From assembly GCA_002311665.1 (NCBI GenBank), contig DBYX01000005.1, positions 224,857 through 288,856 on the forward strand: 64,000 bases of DNA, in the 5' to 3' direction. The stretch is from Lachnoclostridium sp. UBA1175. GTDB taxonomy: Bacteria; Bacillota; Clostridia; Lachnospirales; Lachnospiraceae. A program made the translations under genes and the position numbers. Within the stretch, counting starts at the first letter, position 1. Each line of letters starts with the position of its first letter. Positions 1 through 8,114 of this stretch are shown here, piece after piece. Under the pieces are notes generated by a model. It saw nothing but the letters and a program-made list of their open reading frames with translations, was not told the DNA's origin and did not search any database.

Positions 1-2
1 AG

Positions 3-203
3 TATCCGCCGTACACGTTTGTGATGCGCAAGAACGGCCAGATCGCGCTCGTCATCTCGCTGCAGAGCAAGTATTCCTACAAGAAGGGCCTGCACACCTG
101 GTGCGAGTGGAAGGCACAGCTTAAGCATATCAATTTCTTTATCGAGTACCCGGATCGTCCGGAGTACGTGATTGACCGGGTTCGTCAGAATCTGTCTTTC
201 TGA
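3..203 (+). CDS. C-terminal end of an unidentified protein (cut by window start)
   Basis: The frame is open from base 3 and ends at a TGA at 201-203, giving 66 residues of a protein whose start lies outside the window. The fragment begins YPPYTFVMRKNGQ and ends RVRQNLSF. It is rich in aromatic and basic residues, with no transmembrane segment or motif that I recognise. An internal ATG exists at 24, but the frame is open upstream of it, so I treat this as a truncated gene. It lies about 385 bases upstream of the reverse transcriptase in the same orientation, so it could be a functional partner or an unrelated neighbour. Function unknown. Confidence 0.5.
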   Translation, partial: YPPYTFVMRKNGQIALVISLQSKYSYKKGLHTWCEWKAQLKHINFFIEYPDRPEYVIDRVRQNLSF

Positions 204-248
204 CCGGGTCCGTTGGTTCGGTAAAGTGAGAAGAACGCATATGATTGC

Positions 249-418
249 ACCTGCAGCGGGCGCAGCATGGTCCTTGTGGTACTTTGCAGGTAGTCGGCCA
301 TGTATCGTTCGGTAAGATTAGAAATTTTCTAATCTTTAAGGTTTTCTTCTCTTTACAATCGGCTCACCGGAAGGCACTGCCTTTCCGGTGGGCGAATAAT
401 GACGCCGCTTCGGGCGGC
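249..418 (+). ncRNA. Candidate structured RNA upstream of the reverse transcriptase
   Basis: The stretch 204-587 has no convincing gene, but four inverted repeats lie in series. ACCTGCA at 249-255 pairs with TGCAGGT at 285-291. AAGATTAGAA at 314-323 pairs perfectly with 327-336 around a 3-base loop. 365-376 pairs with 378-390 with one bulged T. GCCGC at 404-408 pairs with 414-418 around a UUCG-type loop. The second could alternatively be an AT-rich terminator of the upstream gene. Many bacterial reverse transcriptases of defence or retron type sit beside a templating or structural RNA, so this could be one. That is an inference from position and folding only. From 419 to 587 I see nothing beyond the RT ribosome binding site. 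Confidence 0.3.
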
Positions 419-587
419 ACATTGGCGGAAAATGGTGTGGGATGTCTGTGCTCACGGAATTCCCGCGGGGGCGCGTGCGCCGGCCGCGGCGGGGCAGAGC
501 TTCTCACACTTCGTGTTCCTGAGGGATCGCCGGATGCGCGCTTCCTCTAAGCACCGCGCGTCGCGGGTGATGTCGGAGGAGTGCGCT

Positions 588-1859
588 ATGGAGTTTTTGG
601 AGGGGCTGGTCAACCCCGGGGTGTGGGACGAGTATTACACGTACTGCGCCGGCCGGGATTTCATCACGAAGACCGAGCTTAAGAGCATGCGCCGGAAGAT
701 CGACCGCGAAGAGTATCTGCCGACCGTCACGCGCTGGCTTGAGGAGAGGCATTTTCCGCCCGCGCACCGCAAGGTGATCAGCAAGATGGGGACGGACAAG
801 AAGCGCATTGTGTACACGTACGATGCGGGTGAGAGCCTGCTCCTGAAGATTGTCGCACACCATTTGCACGAGTACGACGGACTGTTCGCGCCGAACCTGT
901 TCTCGTTCCGCACGGACAGCGGCGTGCGCAGAGCGATGACGTACCTGCGCGAGCAGCCGGATATGTCGAAACGCTACGTGTACAAGGCCGATATTCACGA
1001 CTATTTCAACTCGGTCGATCCCGGGCGGATCCTGCCGATGGTGCGGGATGCACTCGGCGGAGAGCCGCTTCTGTGCGGTCTGATCGAGGAGTTGCTCACG
1101 AACCCTTACGTGTACCGCGACGACACCCTCGTCGAGGAGCGCAAGGGCATCATGGCGGGCGTGCCGGTTTCCTCGTTTCTGGCCAACCTGTACCTGAGCG
1201 AGATGGACTGGCATATGCACCGCGAGGGCGTGCTTTACGCGCGTTACGCGGACGACATCATCGTGTTTGCGGACAGCGCGGAGGAGCTTGCGCGGCACAA
1301 GGCGTACATCCTTGACACGCTGGAGAGACTGGGGCTCACGATCAACCCGAAGAAGGAGTTCGAGAGCCTGCCCGGCGAGCCGTGGACCTTCCTCGGCGTG
1401 ACTTGCCGCGACGGAGTGTACGACGTGTCGGAGGCCTCCGTCGAGAAGATGAAGGGGAAAATGCACCGCAAGGCGCGCCGCTTCCGCCGGTTGATCACGC
1501 GCGGCAAAAAGCCGCTTTCGGAGGAGGACGCGATCCGTCGTTTCATCCGCGTCTTCAACATCAAATTTTACGAGAACAGCTCGGACAACGAGCTGACCTG
1601 GGCGCGATGGTTTTTCCCGATCATCACGACCTCCGGTTCGCTGGCGGTGCTTGACCGCTATATGGTGCAGTGCGCGCGCTACATCCGGACCGGCAAATAT
1701 TCAAAAGCCAACTACCGGCTTCGCTATGAGACGATCAAGTCGTACGGCTTCCGGAGTCTCGTCCACGAGTACTACCGCGGACAGAACGGGGCGAAGGAGA
1801 CGGTGGGAAGAGCGGATCCCGCGGGACACCCGGACGGGGATCCGGAGGAAGAGAGGTGA
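588..1859 (+). CDS. Orphan reverse transcriptase of unassigned clade
   Basis: A 423-residue RNA-directed DNA polymerase. The start at 588 is chosen because GGAGGAG at 574-580 gives good spacing; the frame stays open upstream to 399 without a better site. The fingers/palm motifs are in order: motif A with its Asp in YKADIHDYFN (residues 132-141, D135), motif B-like AGVPVSSFLANLYL (from about 190) and the catalytic YADD at 220-223. The last 170 residues form a basic thumb-like region (RKARRFRRL) ending in a Tyr-rich segment. Motif B lacks the SQ of diversity-generating RTs and the QG..SP of retron and group II intron RTs. There is no endonuclease, maturase or integrase domain. It is followed 39 bases later by a lipoprotein gene that is probably unrelated. 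The RT call is firm; clade and biological role are unknown. Confidence 0.9.
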   Translation: MEFLEGLVNPGVWDEYYTYCAGRDFITKTELKSMRRKIDREEYLPTVTRWLEERHFPPAHRKVISKMGTDKKRIVYTYDAGESLLLKIVAHHLHEYDGLFAPNLFSFRTDSGVRRAMTYLREQPDMSKRYVYKADIHDYFNSVDPGRILPMVRDALGGEPLLCGLIEELLTNPYVYRDDTLVEERKGIMAGVPVSSFLANLYLSEMDWHMHREGVLYARYADDIIVFADSAEELARHKAYILDTLERLGLTINPKKEFESLPGEPWTFLGVTCRDGVYDVSEASVEKMKGKMHRKARRFRRLITRGKKPLSEEDAIRRFIRVFNIKFYENSSDNELTWARWFFPIITTSGSLAVLDRYMVQCARYIRTGKYSKANYRLRYETIKSYGFRSLVHEYYRGQNGAKETVGRADPAGHPDGDPEEER

Positions 1860-1898
1860 GGACGGGCACGCAGCCCGTTGTCAGAGGAGGAGAACAGA

Positions 1899-3308
1899 AT
1901 GTCTGTATTTCGTAAAATGATACTGCTCGGCATATGCCTGGCGTGCATCCTTGCGGCGGTCGCCTGCGAGAAGGGCGGCGGAAGCGGGGATCCGACACCG
2001 ACGCCGACCAACGCGGTCACGATCACCGCAGAGCCGACGCCGACGGTCGAGCCCACGGCTGAACCGACCGCGGAACCAACGGCGGAGCCCACACCGGTTC
2101 CGACCGAGGAGCCGACGCCCACGCCGGAGCCCACCGCAGAGCCCACACCGGAGCCGACTGCGGAACCGACTGCGGAACCGACGCCGGAGCCCACGCCGGA
2201 ATTGACGGCAGAGCCCACGCCGGAATTGACGGCAGAACCCACGCCGGAATTGACTGCGGAGCCTACGCCCGAGCTGACTGCGGAGCCTACGCCCGAGCTT
2301 ACGGCAGAGCCGACGCCCACGGATGTTCCGACACCTACACCGACCGTGGTCGCGGAGGAGACATACCGGCTTCCGGGCCTTGTGTACATCACGAGCGCGG
2401 ACGGCATTTTCCTCGAGCCGATGCTCGATTCGAAGCAGCTGGACAGCGTTCAGGTCGGCGAGTTTGTGGCGCTCGAGCTGGACACCAGCGTGTTTGACAA
2501 CGACGACTGGTACCGCGTGCGGTACCGCAACAATATGATCGGTTACCTGCGCAAGACTTCGACGACCGAGGAGATCCCGGCCTCGTGCATCGTGTTCGGC
2601 CGCGTGCTGCCGGTCGCGGATGACTGGGTTTCCCTGTGCGACGCGATCCGGGAAGATTACTGGACTTCACACACCGCGGATTCACAGGACCGCTACACGG
2701 AGCAGAAGGCCGCAAGCGACGAGAAGGCGATCGCGGAGTACCGCGCAAAATACACATTTACCGAGGGTAGGAACGATCACAAGTTCTGTGAGCTGACGTA
2801 CGCGGGGATCACGTCCACGAAGCTTTTCGTCAACCCGAACATCGACGGCCCGAACTTCGTGGCGTACGGCTACGATGCGGAGGGAGAGATGGTGTACCTG
2901 CAGGAGTTCATCCTGACCGACGAGGAGGGCGCGACGCCGTACGACAGCCTGCGGATCGCCACCGACCAGTACGGGAACCGCGTCAAGGAGTATGAGTTCG
3001 TACTCAACGGTGACAACCGCGTGCTGATCTTCGGCGAAGAGCATGCGCCCGAGGCGGTGCTGACCTACCATTACAACGAGGATATCCTGCTGAGGACGCC
3101 GTACTGCCGCCTGGATATGAACTACGACGAGCAGCAGCGGATGACCGGGATCGTGATGACGATCACGGGTGACACCTCGTACCGGTACAACACATTTTTC
3201 GAGTACGACAAGGACGGCGAGCTCGTGCGCATGGTGGAGATCGCCGAGAGTGCCTCGGACGGCAGCTGGTCGGTGAAATCCGGGCACGAGAGGATCAAAA
3301 ACAATTGA
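1899..3308 (+). CDS. Surface lipoprotein with PT-repeat stalk and SH3-like domain
   Basis: A 469-residue predicted lipoprotein. AGGAGGAG at 1885-1892 sets the ATG at 1899. Residues 1-23 form a signal peptide ending in a lipobox-like AAVAC with Cys23. Residues 31-150 are a low-complexity Pro/Thr/Glu stalk containing five ELTAEPTP units (101-140). Residues about 155-225 (VYITSADGIFLEP...WYRVRYRNNMIGYLR) resemble a bacterial SH3 domain. The rest is a beta-rich region with YD-repeat-like phrases such as YDKDGELVRM. The protein is probably anchored to the outer face of the membrane with the stalk spanning the wall. The ligand is unknown. A terminator follows, so this is likely a single-gene unit or the end of the RT transcript. 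Confidence 0.75.
   Translation: MSVFRKMILLGICLACILAAVACEKGGGSGDPTPTPTNAVTITAEPTPTVEPTAEPTAEPTAEPTPVPTEEPTPTPEPTAEPTPEPTAEPTAEPTPEPTPELTAEPTPELTAEPTPELTAEPTPELTAEPTPELTAEPTPTDVPTPTPTVVAEETYRLPGLVYITSADGIFLEPMLDSKQLDSVQVGEFVALELDTSVFDNDDWYRVRYRNNMIGYLRKTSTTEEIPASCIVFGRVLPVADDWVSLCDAIREDYWTSHTADSQDRYTEQKAASDEKAIAEYRAKYTFTEGRNDHKFCELTYAGITSTKLFVNPNIDGPNFVAYGYDAEGEMVYLQEFILTDEEGATPYDSLRIATDQYGNRVKEYEFVLNGDNRVLIFGEEHAPEAVLTYHYNEDILLRTPYCRLDMNYDEQQRMTGIVMTITGDTSYRYNTFFEYDKDGELVRMVEIAESASDGSWSVKSGHERIKNN
2199..2318 (+). repeat. Five 24-base tandem repeats in the lipoprotein stalk
   Basis: Five consecutive 24-base units each encode ELTAEPTP (residues 101-140 of the lipoprotein). Units differ only at synonymous sites (for example GAGCCC or GAACCC, ATTGACGGCA or GCTGACTGCG). 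This fits recent unit expansion, and copy number could vary between strains without breaking the frame. Confidence 0.85.
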
Positions 3309-3342
3309 CGGCGGATGATGCGGTCACAAGCGAAAGAACAGT

Positions 3343-3372
3343 GGGAACGCCTGTTTCGGGCGTTCCCTTTTT
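3343..3372 (+). terminator. Intrinsic terminator after the stalk lipoprotein
   Basis: GGGAACGCC at 3343-3351 pairs perfectly with 3359-3367 and is followed by five T residues. Confidence 0.85.
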
Positions 3373-3430
3373 CATTTTCCGGAGCGCGAAAAATCAAAGT
3401 GTATTTTTGTATACAATTTTTTATTTTGTA

Positions 3431-3459
3431 TTTACAAAACCGTCGAGCGGTGGTATTCT
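3431..3459 (+). promoter_or_regulatory. Sigma-A promoter for meso-DAP dehydrogenase
   Basis: TTTACA at 3431-3436 and TATTCT at 3454-3459 are separated by 17 bases, downstream of the terminator and about 110 bases before the start codon. Confidence 0.55.
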
Positions 3460-3571
3460 ATGTCCTGTGAGTCGTCGGGGCAGCGTTTCGCTGTCGTGTG
3501 AGATCGCCGCGGTTGTTTGGTCCGCGCCGGCGTAGAAAGACCGCGCGATGGCGCGGAAACGGAGGATTGAT

Positions 3572-4555
3572 ATGATAAGGATTGGTATTATCGGCTACGG
3601 TAACCTCGGTCGCGGCGTCGAGTGCGCGATCAAGCAGAATGCGGATACCGAGCTTGCAGCGGTGTTCACGAGACGTGATCCGCAGACCGTGAAGGTGATG
3701 ACGCCCGGCGTTCCGGTTGTGTCCGTGGCGGATGTGGCGGATTGGAAGGACAAGATCGATGTGATGATCATCTGCGGCGGCAGCGCGACGGATCTTCCGA
3801 AGCAGACGCCGGAGTATGCGAAGCTTTTCAACGTGGTTGACAGCTTCGACACGCACGCACGCATTCCGGAGCATTTTGCGAATGTCGATGCGGCGGCGAA
3901 GGCTGCAGGCAAGGTGGCGCTCATCTCGTGCGGCTGGGATCCGGGTATGTTCTCCCTGAACCGCCTGTACGCGAACTGCATCCTGCCGGACGGCAAGGAT
4001 TACACGTTCTGGGGCAAGGGCGTGAGCCAGGGCCATTCCGACGCGATCCGTCGGGTTCCGGGCGTGAAGAACGGCAAACAGTACACCGTGCCGGTTGAGG
4101 CGGCTCTCGAGGCCGTGCGCGCCGGCAAGGATCCGGAGCTGACGACGCGCGAGAAGCACACGAGAGAGTGCTTCGTGGTGCTCGAGGAGGGCGCTGACGC
4201 GGCGGCTGTGGAGCAGGCGATCAAGACGATGCCGAACTATTTCGCAGACTATGACACGACGGTTCACTTCATCTCCGAGGAGGAGCTTGCGCGCGATCAC
4301 GCGGGTATCCCTCACGGCGGTTTCGTGATCCGCACCGGCAAGACCGGCTGGAACGGCGAGAACCGCCACGTCATCGAGTACAGCCTGAAGCTCGACTCGA
4401 ACCCGGAGTTCACGTCGTCCGTCATCGTGGCGTACGCACGCGCGATCGCGAGACTCTCGAGCGAGGGCGTGAGCGGCTGCAAGACCGTGTTCGACATTGC
4501 ACCGGCGTACCTGAGCCCGCTGAGCGGCGACGAGATCCGTGCGCACCTGCTGTAA
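3572..4555 (+). CDS. ddh: meso-diaminopimelate D-dehydrogenase
   Basis: A 327-residue NADPH-dependent enzyme that aminates L-2-amino-6-oxopimelate directly to meso-2,6-diaminopimelate. This is the one-step lysine and cell-wall precursor route. The length matches the family (about 326). An N-terminal Rossmann motif GIIGYGNLGRGVE is followed by the family block ISCGWDPGMFSLNRLY and the substrate loop GKGVSQGHSDAIRR. The ATG at 3572 is preferred over 3548 because GGAGG at 3561-3565 fits it and the Rossmann strand starts there. The gene stands alone between a promoter and a terminator. The next gene is a murein LD-carboxypeptidase, so wall metabolism is a shared theme. Confidence 0.93.
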   Translation: MIRIGIIGYGNLGRGVECAIKQNADTELAAVFTRRDPQTVKVMTPGVPVVSVADVADWKDKIDVMIICGGSATDLPKQTPEYAKLFNVVDSFDTHARIPEHFANVDAAAKAAGKVALISCGWDPGMFSLNRLYANCILPDGKDYTFWGKGVSQGHSDAIRRVPGVKNGKQYTVPVEAALEAVRAGKDPELTTREKHTRECFVVLEEGADAAAVEQAIKTMPNYFADYDTTVHFISEEELARDHAGIPHGGFVIRTGKTGWNGENRHVIEYSLKLDSNPEFTSSVIVAYARAIARLSSEGVSGCKTVFDIAPAYLSPLSGDEIRAHLL

Positions 4556-4562
4556 TATGGCA

Positions 4563-4591
4563 TTGCAATTAACCGGGAACGGTTGTATTAT
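4563..4591 (+). promoter_or_regulatory. Promoter-like sequence immediately before a terminator
   Basis: TTGCAA at 4563-4568 and TATTAT at 4586-4591 have exact 17-base spacing. The predicted start site (about 4598) lies only a few bases before the terminator hairpin at 4605, an odd order discussed in the findings. Confidence 0.5.
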
Positions 4592-4604
4592 GGAGAATAC
4601 AGAG

Positions 4605-4635
4605 AGGCACGCCGTGTCAGCGGCGTGCCTTTTTT
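4605..4635 (+). terminator. Intrinsic terminator after ddh
   Basis: AGGCACGCCG at 4605-4614 pairs perfectly with 4621-4630, with a loop of six and a run of six T residues (4630-4635). Confidence 0.88.
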
Positions 4636-4656
4636 CTTAGAAAAAGGAGACGGAAA

Positions 4657-5700
4657 ATGAGTCTGTTTTTACCGGATGGAGGAACCATCGGCTTCGTCGC
4701 ACCGTCGTTCGGGTGTGCGACCGAGCCTTACAAAACAACGTTTGACAACGCGCTTCGGCAATTCCGGGAGCGCGGATTTACATTGGTGCTCGGGCCGAAC
4801 TGTTACCGGGCCGACGGCATCGGGATCTCGGCGCCGCCCGCAGAGTGCGCGGCCGAGCTTACGGAGATGTTCGGAAGAGAGGACATCGACGTTTTGATGG
4901 CATGCGGCGGCGGGGAGATGATGTGCGAGACGATCGGCTGTGTCGACTGGGACAAGATCCGTGCGGCGAAGCCGAAGCTGCTGATGGGCTACTCGGACAT
5001 CACGAATTTCATTTTTCCTTATGTCACGGCATGCGGCGGCTATGGGATCTACGGACCGAGTGCGGCCGCGTTCGGCATGGAGCCGTGGCACGCGTCGATC
5101 GGACACGCGCTTGACCTTCTGCAGGGCAGGATCGACACGGTTTCGAGCTACGATTCGTGGCAGGGGATCGAGGACGGACTCAAGGATGAGGAGCATCCGC
5201 TCGCGCCGTACAACTGCCTGCAGACCGCCGGAATGCGCAAGTATATTAAGGGGACTACAGGTGTAGAACAAACCGCCGGAACCCTCAGCTTTGAGGGGCG
5301 TCTGGTGGGTGGTTGCCTCGACTGTCTTCAGGTTCTGTGCGGTACGCCGTATGCGGACCCGGTGGGATACGCGGAGGCGCATAAGGACGAGGGGATCGTG
5401 TGGGTTCTGGAGAGCTGCGACCTCAATGTCTTCTCCATCCGAAGGGCGCTGTGGCAGCTTCGCGAGGCCGGGTGGTTTGCGAATGTGAAGGGCTTCCTGA
5501 TCGGGCGTCCGCTATGCTACGGGCAGGAGATGATGGGGCTTGACCAGTACCGCGCGGTCATCGACATACTCGGCGATCTCGGCGCACCGATCGTGATGGA
5601 CGCGGACATCGGCCACCTTCCGCCGCAGATGCCTCTTCTTATGGGCAGCCTTGCGAGCGTGACGGCGGATGAGAAGCTTACGATCACGATGAAAATGTGA
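4657..5700 (+). CDS. LD-carboxypeptidase family S66 (MccF-like)
   Basis: A 347-residue serine peptidase of family S66. Members hydrolyse the L,D bond of murein tetrapeptides during wall recycling, or cleave microcin C-type conjugates. The S66 triad is visible: nucleophile Ser113 in MGYSDIT, Glu252 in LESCDLN and His320 in DIGHLPPQMP. The N-terminal GTIGFVAPS and the MACGGGEM loop are also typical. There is no signal peptide, so it is cytosolic. GGAGACGGAAAATG gives both the ribosome binding site and the ATG. Proximity to ddh favours a peptidoglycan recycling role, but MccF-like self-immunity cannot be excluded from sequence alone. Confidence 0.88.
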   Translation: MSLFLPDGGTIGFVAPSFGCATEPYKTTFDNALRQFRERGFTLVLGPNCYRADGIGISAPPAECAAELTEMFGREDIDVLMACGGGEMMCETIGCVDWDKIRAAKPKLLMGYSDITNFIFPYVTACGGYGIYGPSAAAFGMEPWHASIGHALDLLQGRIDTVSSYDSWQGIEDGLKDEEHPLAPYNCLQTAGMRKYIKGTTGVEQTAGTLSFEGRLVGGCLDCLQVLCGTPYADPVGYAEAHKDEGIVWVLESCDLNVFSIRRALWQLREAGWFANVKGFLIGRPLCYGQEMMGLDQYRAVIDILGDLGAPIVMDADIGHLPPQMPLLMGSLASVTADEKLTITMKM

Positions 5701-5722
5701 CGGTAACGGACGGGAGAGTGCG

Positions 5723-6625
5723 ATGAGCGAGCTCACGATGAGACAATGTAACCTGTGCCCGCGGGGCTGCGGCATCGACCGCGAAACGCGGCACGGCGTG
5801 TGCGGCTGCGGCGCGGTGATGCGCGTGGCGCGCGCGGCGCTCCATATGTGGGAGGAGCCGTGTCTGAGCGGGGAGAGAGGCTCGGGGGCCGTTTTCTTCG
5901 CGGGGTGTCCGCTGCACTGCATTTTCTGCCAGAACGCCGCCATAAGCGGCGGTGACACCGGCAGGGCGTACACGCCCGAAGAGCTTGCAGGGGAGATGAT
6001 GAGACTGCAGAGCGAGGGCGCCGCGAACATCAATCTCGTGACGGCGGGCCAGTGGGCGACCGGAGTGCACGAGACGATCGCGATCGCGCGGGAGCGAGGC
6101 CTCACGCTGCCCGTCGTGTGGAACTCGAGCGGCTACGAGAGCGAGGAGACACTCGCCCTGCTGAGGGACGACATCGATATCTACCTCCCGGATCTGAAGT
6201 ATGTGAGTGATGAGCTTGCGCAGCATTTTTCGCATGCGAAGGATTATCCGGAGGTAGCGAAACGGGCAATCGCGCGGATGGTCGAGGCGGCCGGTGAGCC
6301 GGCGTTTGACGGGGACGGCTATATGACGCGCGGCGTGATCGTGCGCGTGTTGGTGCTCCCGGGGCACCGCGATGAGGCGTGCGAGGTGATCCGGTACCTG
6401 CACGGGACATACGGCGACCGCATATACATCAGTATCCTGAACCAGTACACGCCTCCGGCGGAGAAGCTTCCCTACCCGGAGCTGAACCGCAGGCTGACGC
6501 GCTACGAGTACGACAGGGTTGTGGAGATGGCCCGCGAGCTTCCCGTGAACAACGGTTTCATCCAGGTCGGGGCCACCGCGTCGGAGAGTTTTATCCCGGA
6601 GTTTGACACGGGAGAGGGACGTTAA
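5723..6625 (+). CDS. Radical SAM protein of the PflA-like COG1313 group
   Basis: A 300-residue radical SAM enzyme. CPLHCIFCQN carries the CxxxCxxC motif that binds the 4Fe-4S cluster cleaving S-adenosylmethionine. A Cys-rich head (CNLCPRGCGIDR...GVCGCG, residues 8-32) is typical of the COG1313 group related to pyruvate formate-lyase activating enzyme. The length is normal for the group. The substrate of this group is not established. It starts 22 bases after the carboxypeptidase gene with its own site (GGGAGAG), so the two probably share a transcript. Confidence 0.85.
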   Translation: MSELTMRQCNLCPRGCGIDRETRHGVCGCGAVMRVARAALHMWEEPCLSGERGSGAVFFAGCPLHCIFCQNAAISGGDTGRAYTPEELAGEMMRLQSEGAANINLVTAGQWATGVHETIAIARERGLTLPVVWNSSGYESEETLALLRDDIDIYLPDLKYVSDELAQHFSHAKDYPEVAKRAIARMVEAAGEPAFDGDGYMTRGVIVRVLVLPGHRDEACEVIRYLHGTYGDRIYISILNQYTPPAEKLPYPELNRRLTRYEYDRVVEMARELPVNNGFIQVGATASESFIPEFDTGEGR

Positions 6626-6801
6626 GAGCGGCAAGCCGCGGGCGTCACGGGAAATTAACGGGATGCACACGCATTTTTCGTTTTTTTGAGCCTGTTTTGA
6701 CTCTCGAGTGCATTGCATTTTGTTTTATATCGTGATAAACTATGAAAGCCTGTATACAGGTGAAGAATATGAAACCCGCGAGGTGCGGGCGGAGGTTTAC
6801 T

Positions 6802-7971
6802 ATGAGCATTGAGAACAGACTTGCGGCGAAGAAGCGCAGCGCAAAGGCGAGACGTAACGCGAAATTGAAAACGGCGGCGGAGCTCGGTGTGATCATTCTG
6901 ATCCCCGTAGCGATCCTTGTCGTTATTCTTTTGATTTGGTACAGCTCCATTCCGCTGTACAGCCGCGGGATTGACAGTAAGGGTAACATTAAGAGATATA
7001 ACCTGAGCAAGAACGTACAACTCGCCGATCTGGATGCGATCGCGACGAACGTTTCGTATGACAAATACAAGCCGACGGATACCGCGATCGAGGACGCTAT
7101 CGTTGAGGCGCTGGAGTCGAAGGTGACCGCGGAGAAGAAAGCCACAGGCGAGGATGACTTGGAGGAGCCGTTGATCGTGACATCCACCTCGAGCAGAGCG
7201 GATGGCGACGACACGACGACTGCGGGCGATGATGCGAAGGCTGCCGACGATGCGAAGGCTGCCGATGACACCACGACCACGGGCGACGATGCGAAGACCG
7301 AAGACGGCGAGACCGATGCCGAGAAGAAGACCGATGCCGAGAAGAAGAAAGAAGAGTATCTTGCAATGCTCACGGATGAGAACGTGGAGAAGTATTTCAA
7401 GGAAGTCCTCGGCGAGAAGTACGAGCATACCGTGGCAGGCTACCGCTCGTATATCTCCGACAAGCTTCAGCTGGACAGCTTTAACAAAAACGCGACGAAG
7501 GACATCCTCGAGTATCTGGAGAAGAACTCCGTGGTTAAGGAGATGCCTTCCAAGCGTTTTATGGAGAACTGGCTGAAGATCACGGAAAATGATTCCGTGA
7601 GAGAGTACGAGAACGCAAAGAACTTCTACCAGAGCTACGGCATTGATTTCAGCGGCTCGATCTACGACTACTTCGACACGAGAGAGGACGAGGAGAGAGC
7701 GAACGGCGTATCCTCCGAGGAATTCTACAAGCAGTACATCGAAAAAGAGTCGAAGGAGCGTGTGACGGATTTCGTCCTCCTGCTCGCAGCGTTTGATAAG
7801 CTCGGTCTTAAATACGACCAGAGTGAGGTTGATGCATATATCAGCGAGCACTATTCGTCCAAGGAAGAGGCGACCAAGGAGTACGGCAGTTCGTATCTCG
7901 CACTCTACTGGAGAGTGGACACGGCACTGAATACGCTCAAGGAGCGCATCCACACGACGGCGGCCAACTGA
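6802..7971 (+). CDS. Membrane-anchored foldase-like / trigger-factor-C-like protein
   Basis: A 389-residue protein starting at 6802 (GGAGGT at 6791-6796); an upstream in-frame ATG at 6742 lacks a comparable site. A basic N-terminus (AAKKRSAKARRNAK) precedes one transmembrane helix (about residues 28-50, VIILIPVAILVVILLIW). Next comes an extracytoplasmic segment with an acidic low-complexity insert (DDTTTAGDDAKAADD..., about 135-185). The C-terminal part is all-helical (YFKEVLGEKYEHTVAGYRSYISDKLQLDSF...) and resembles the chaperone region of trigger factor and SurA/PrsA N-domains. I infer an extracytoplasmic folding helper. The protein at 15869 has the same plan, suggesting a small paralogous family. 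No PPIase domain is seen. Confidence 0.55.
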   Translation: MSIENRLAAKKRSAKARRNAKLKTAAELGVIILIPVAILVVILLIWYSSIPLYSRGIDSKGNIKRYNLSKNVQLADLDAIATNVSYDKYKPTDTAIEDAIVEALESKVTAEKKATGEDDLEEPLIVTSTSSRADGDDTTTAGDDAKAADDAKAADDTTTTGDDAKTEDGETDAEKKTDAEKKKEEYLAMLTDENVEKYFKEVLGEKYEHTVAGYRSYISDKLQLDSFNKNATKDILEYLEKNSVVKEMPSKRFMENWLKITENDSVREYENAKNFYQSYGIDFSGSIYDYFDTREDEERANGVSSEEFYKQYIEKESKERVTDFVLLLAAFDKLGLKYDQSEVDAYISEHYSSKEEATKEYGSSYLALYWRVDTALNTLKERIHTTAAN

Positions 7972-8020
7972 TCGAACGGCGCGTCGGCGCAGGCCGCAGG
8001 ATTTATTTGCAGACATAAGA

Positions 8021-8048
8021 AAGAGAGGTCATCGGACCTCTCTTTTTT
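8021..8048 (+). terminator. Intrinsic terminator after the foldase-like gene
   Basis: AGAGAGGTC pairs with GACCTCTCT around the loop ATCG, followed by six T residues. The same sequence faces the convergent anti-sigma gene and may also serve the minus strand, which would read through the A-rich 5' side. Confidence 0.85.
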
Positions 8049-8114
8049 GTGTTCTTTTCGATTGTCGGATCAGCTGCAAGGCCATGCTGCTAGGCCCCGG
8101 AAGGGACTGCCGGT

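Noticed and set aside
1..1859. Diversity-generating retroelement
   Set aside because: No template/variable repeat pair with adenine changes could be found between 3-203 and 204-587, and the RT lacks the DGR SQ motif.
204..1859. Retron
   Set aside because: The RT lacks the retron QG..SP form in motif B, and no flanking a1/a2 inverted repeats typical of msr-msd were seen.
2040..2330. CRISPR-like or satellite repeat array
   Set aside because: The repeats are in frame and encode the Pro/Thr/Glu stalk; there are no unique spacers.
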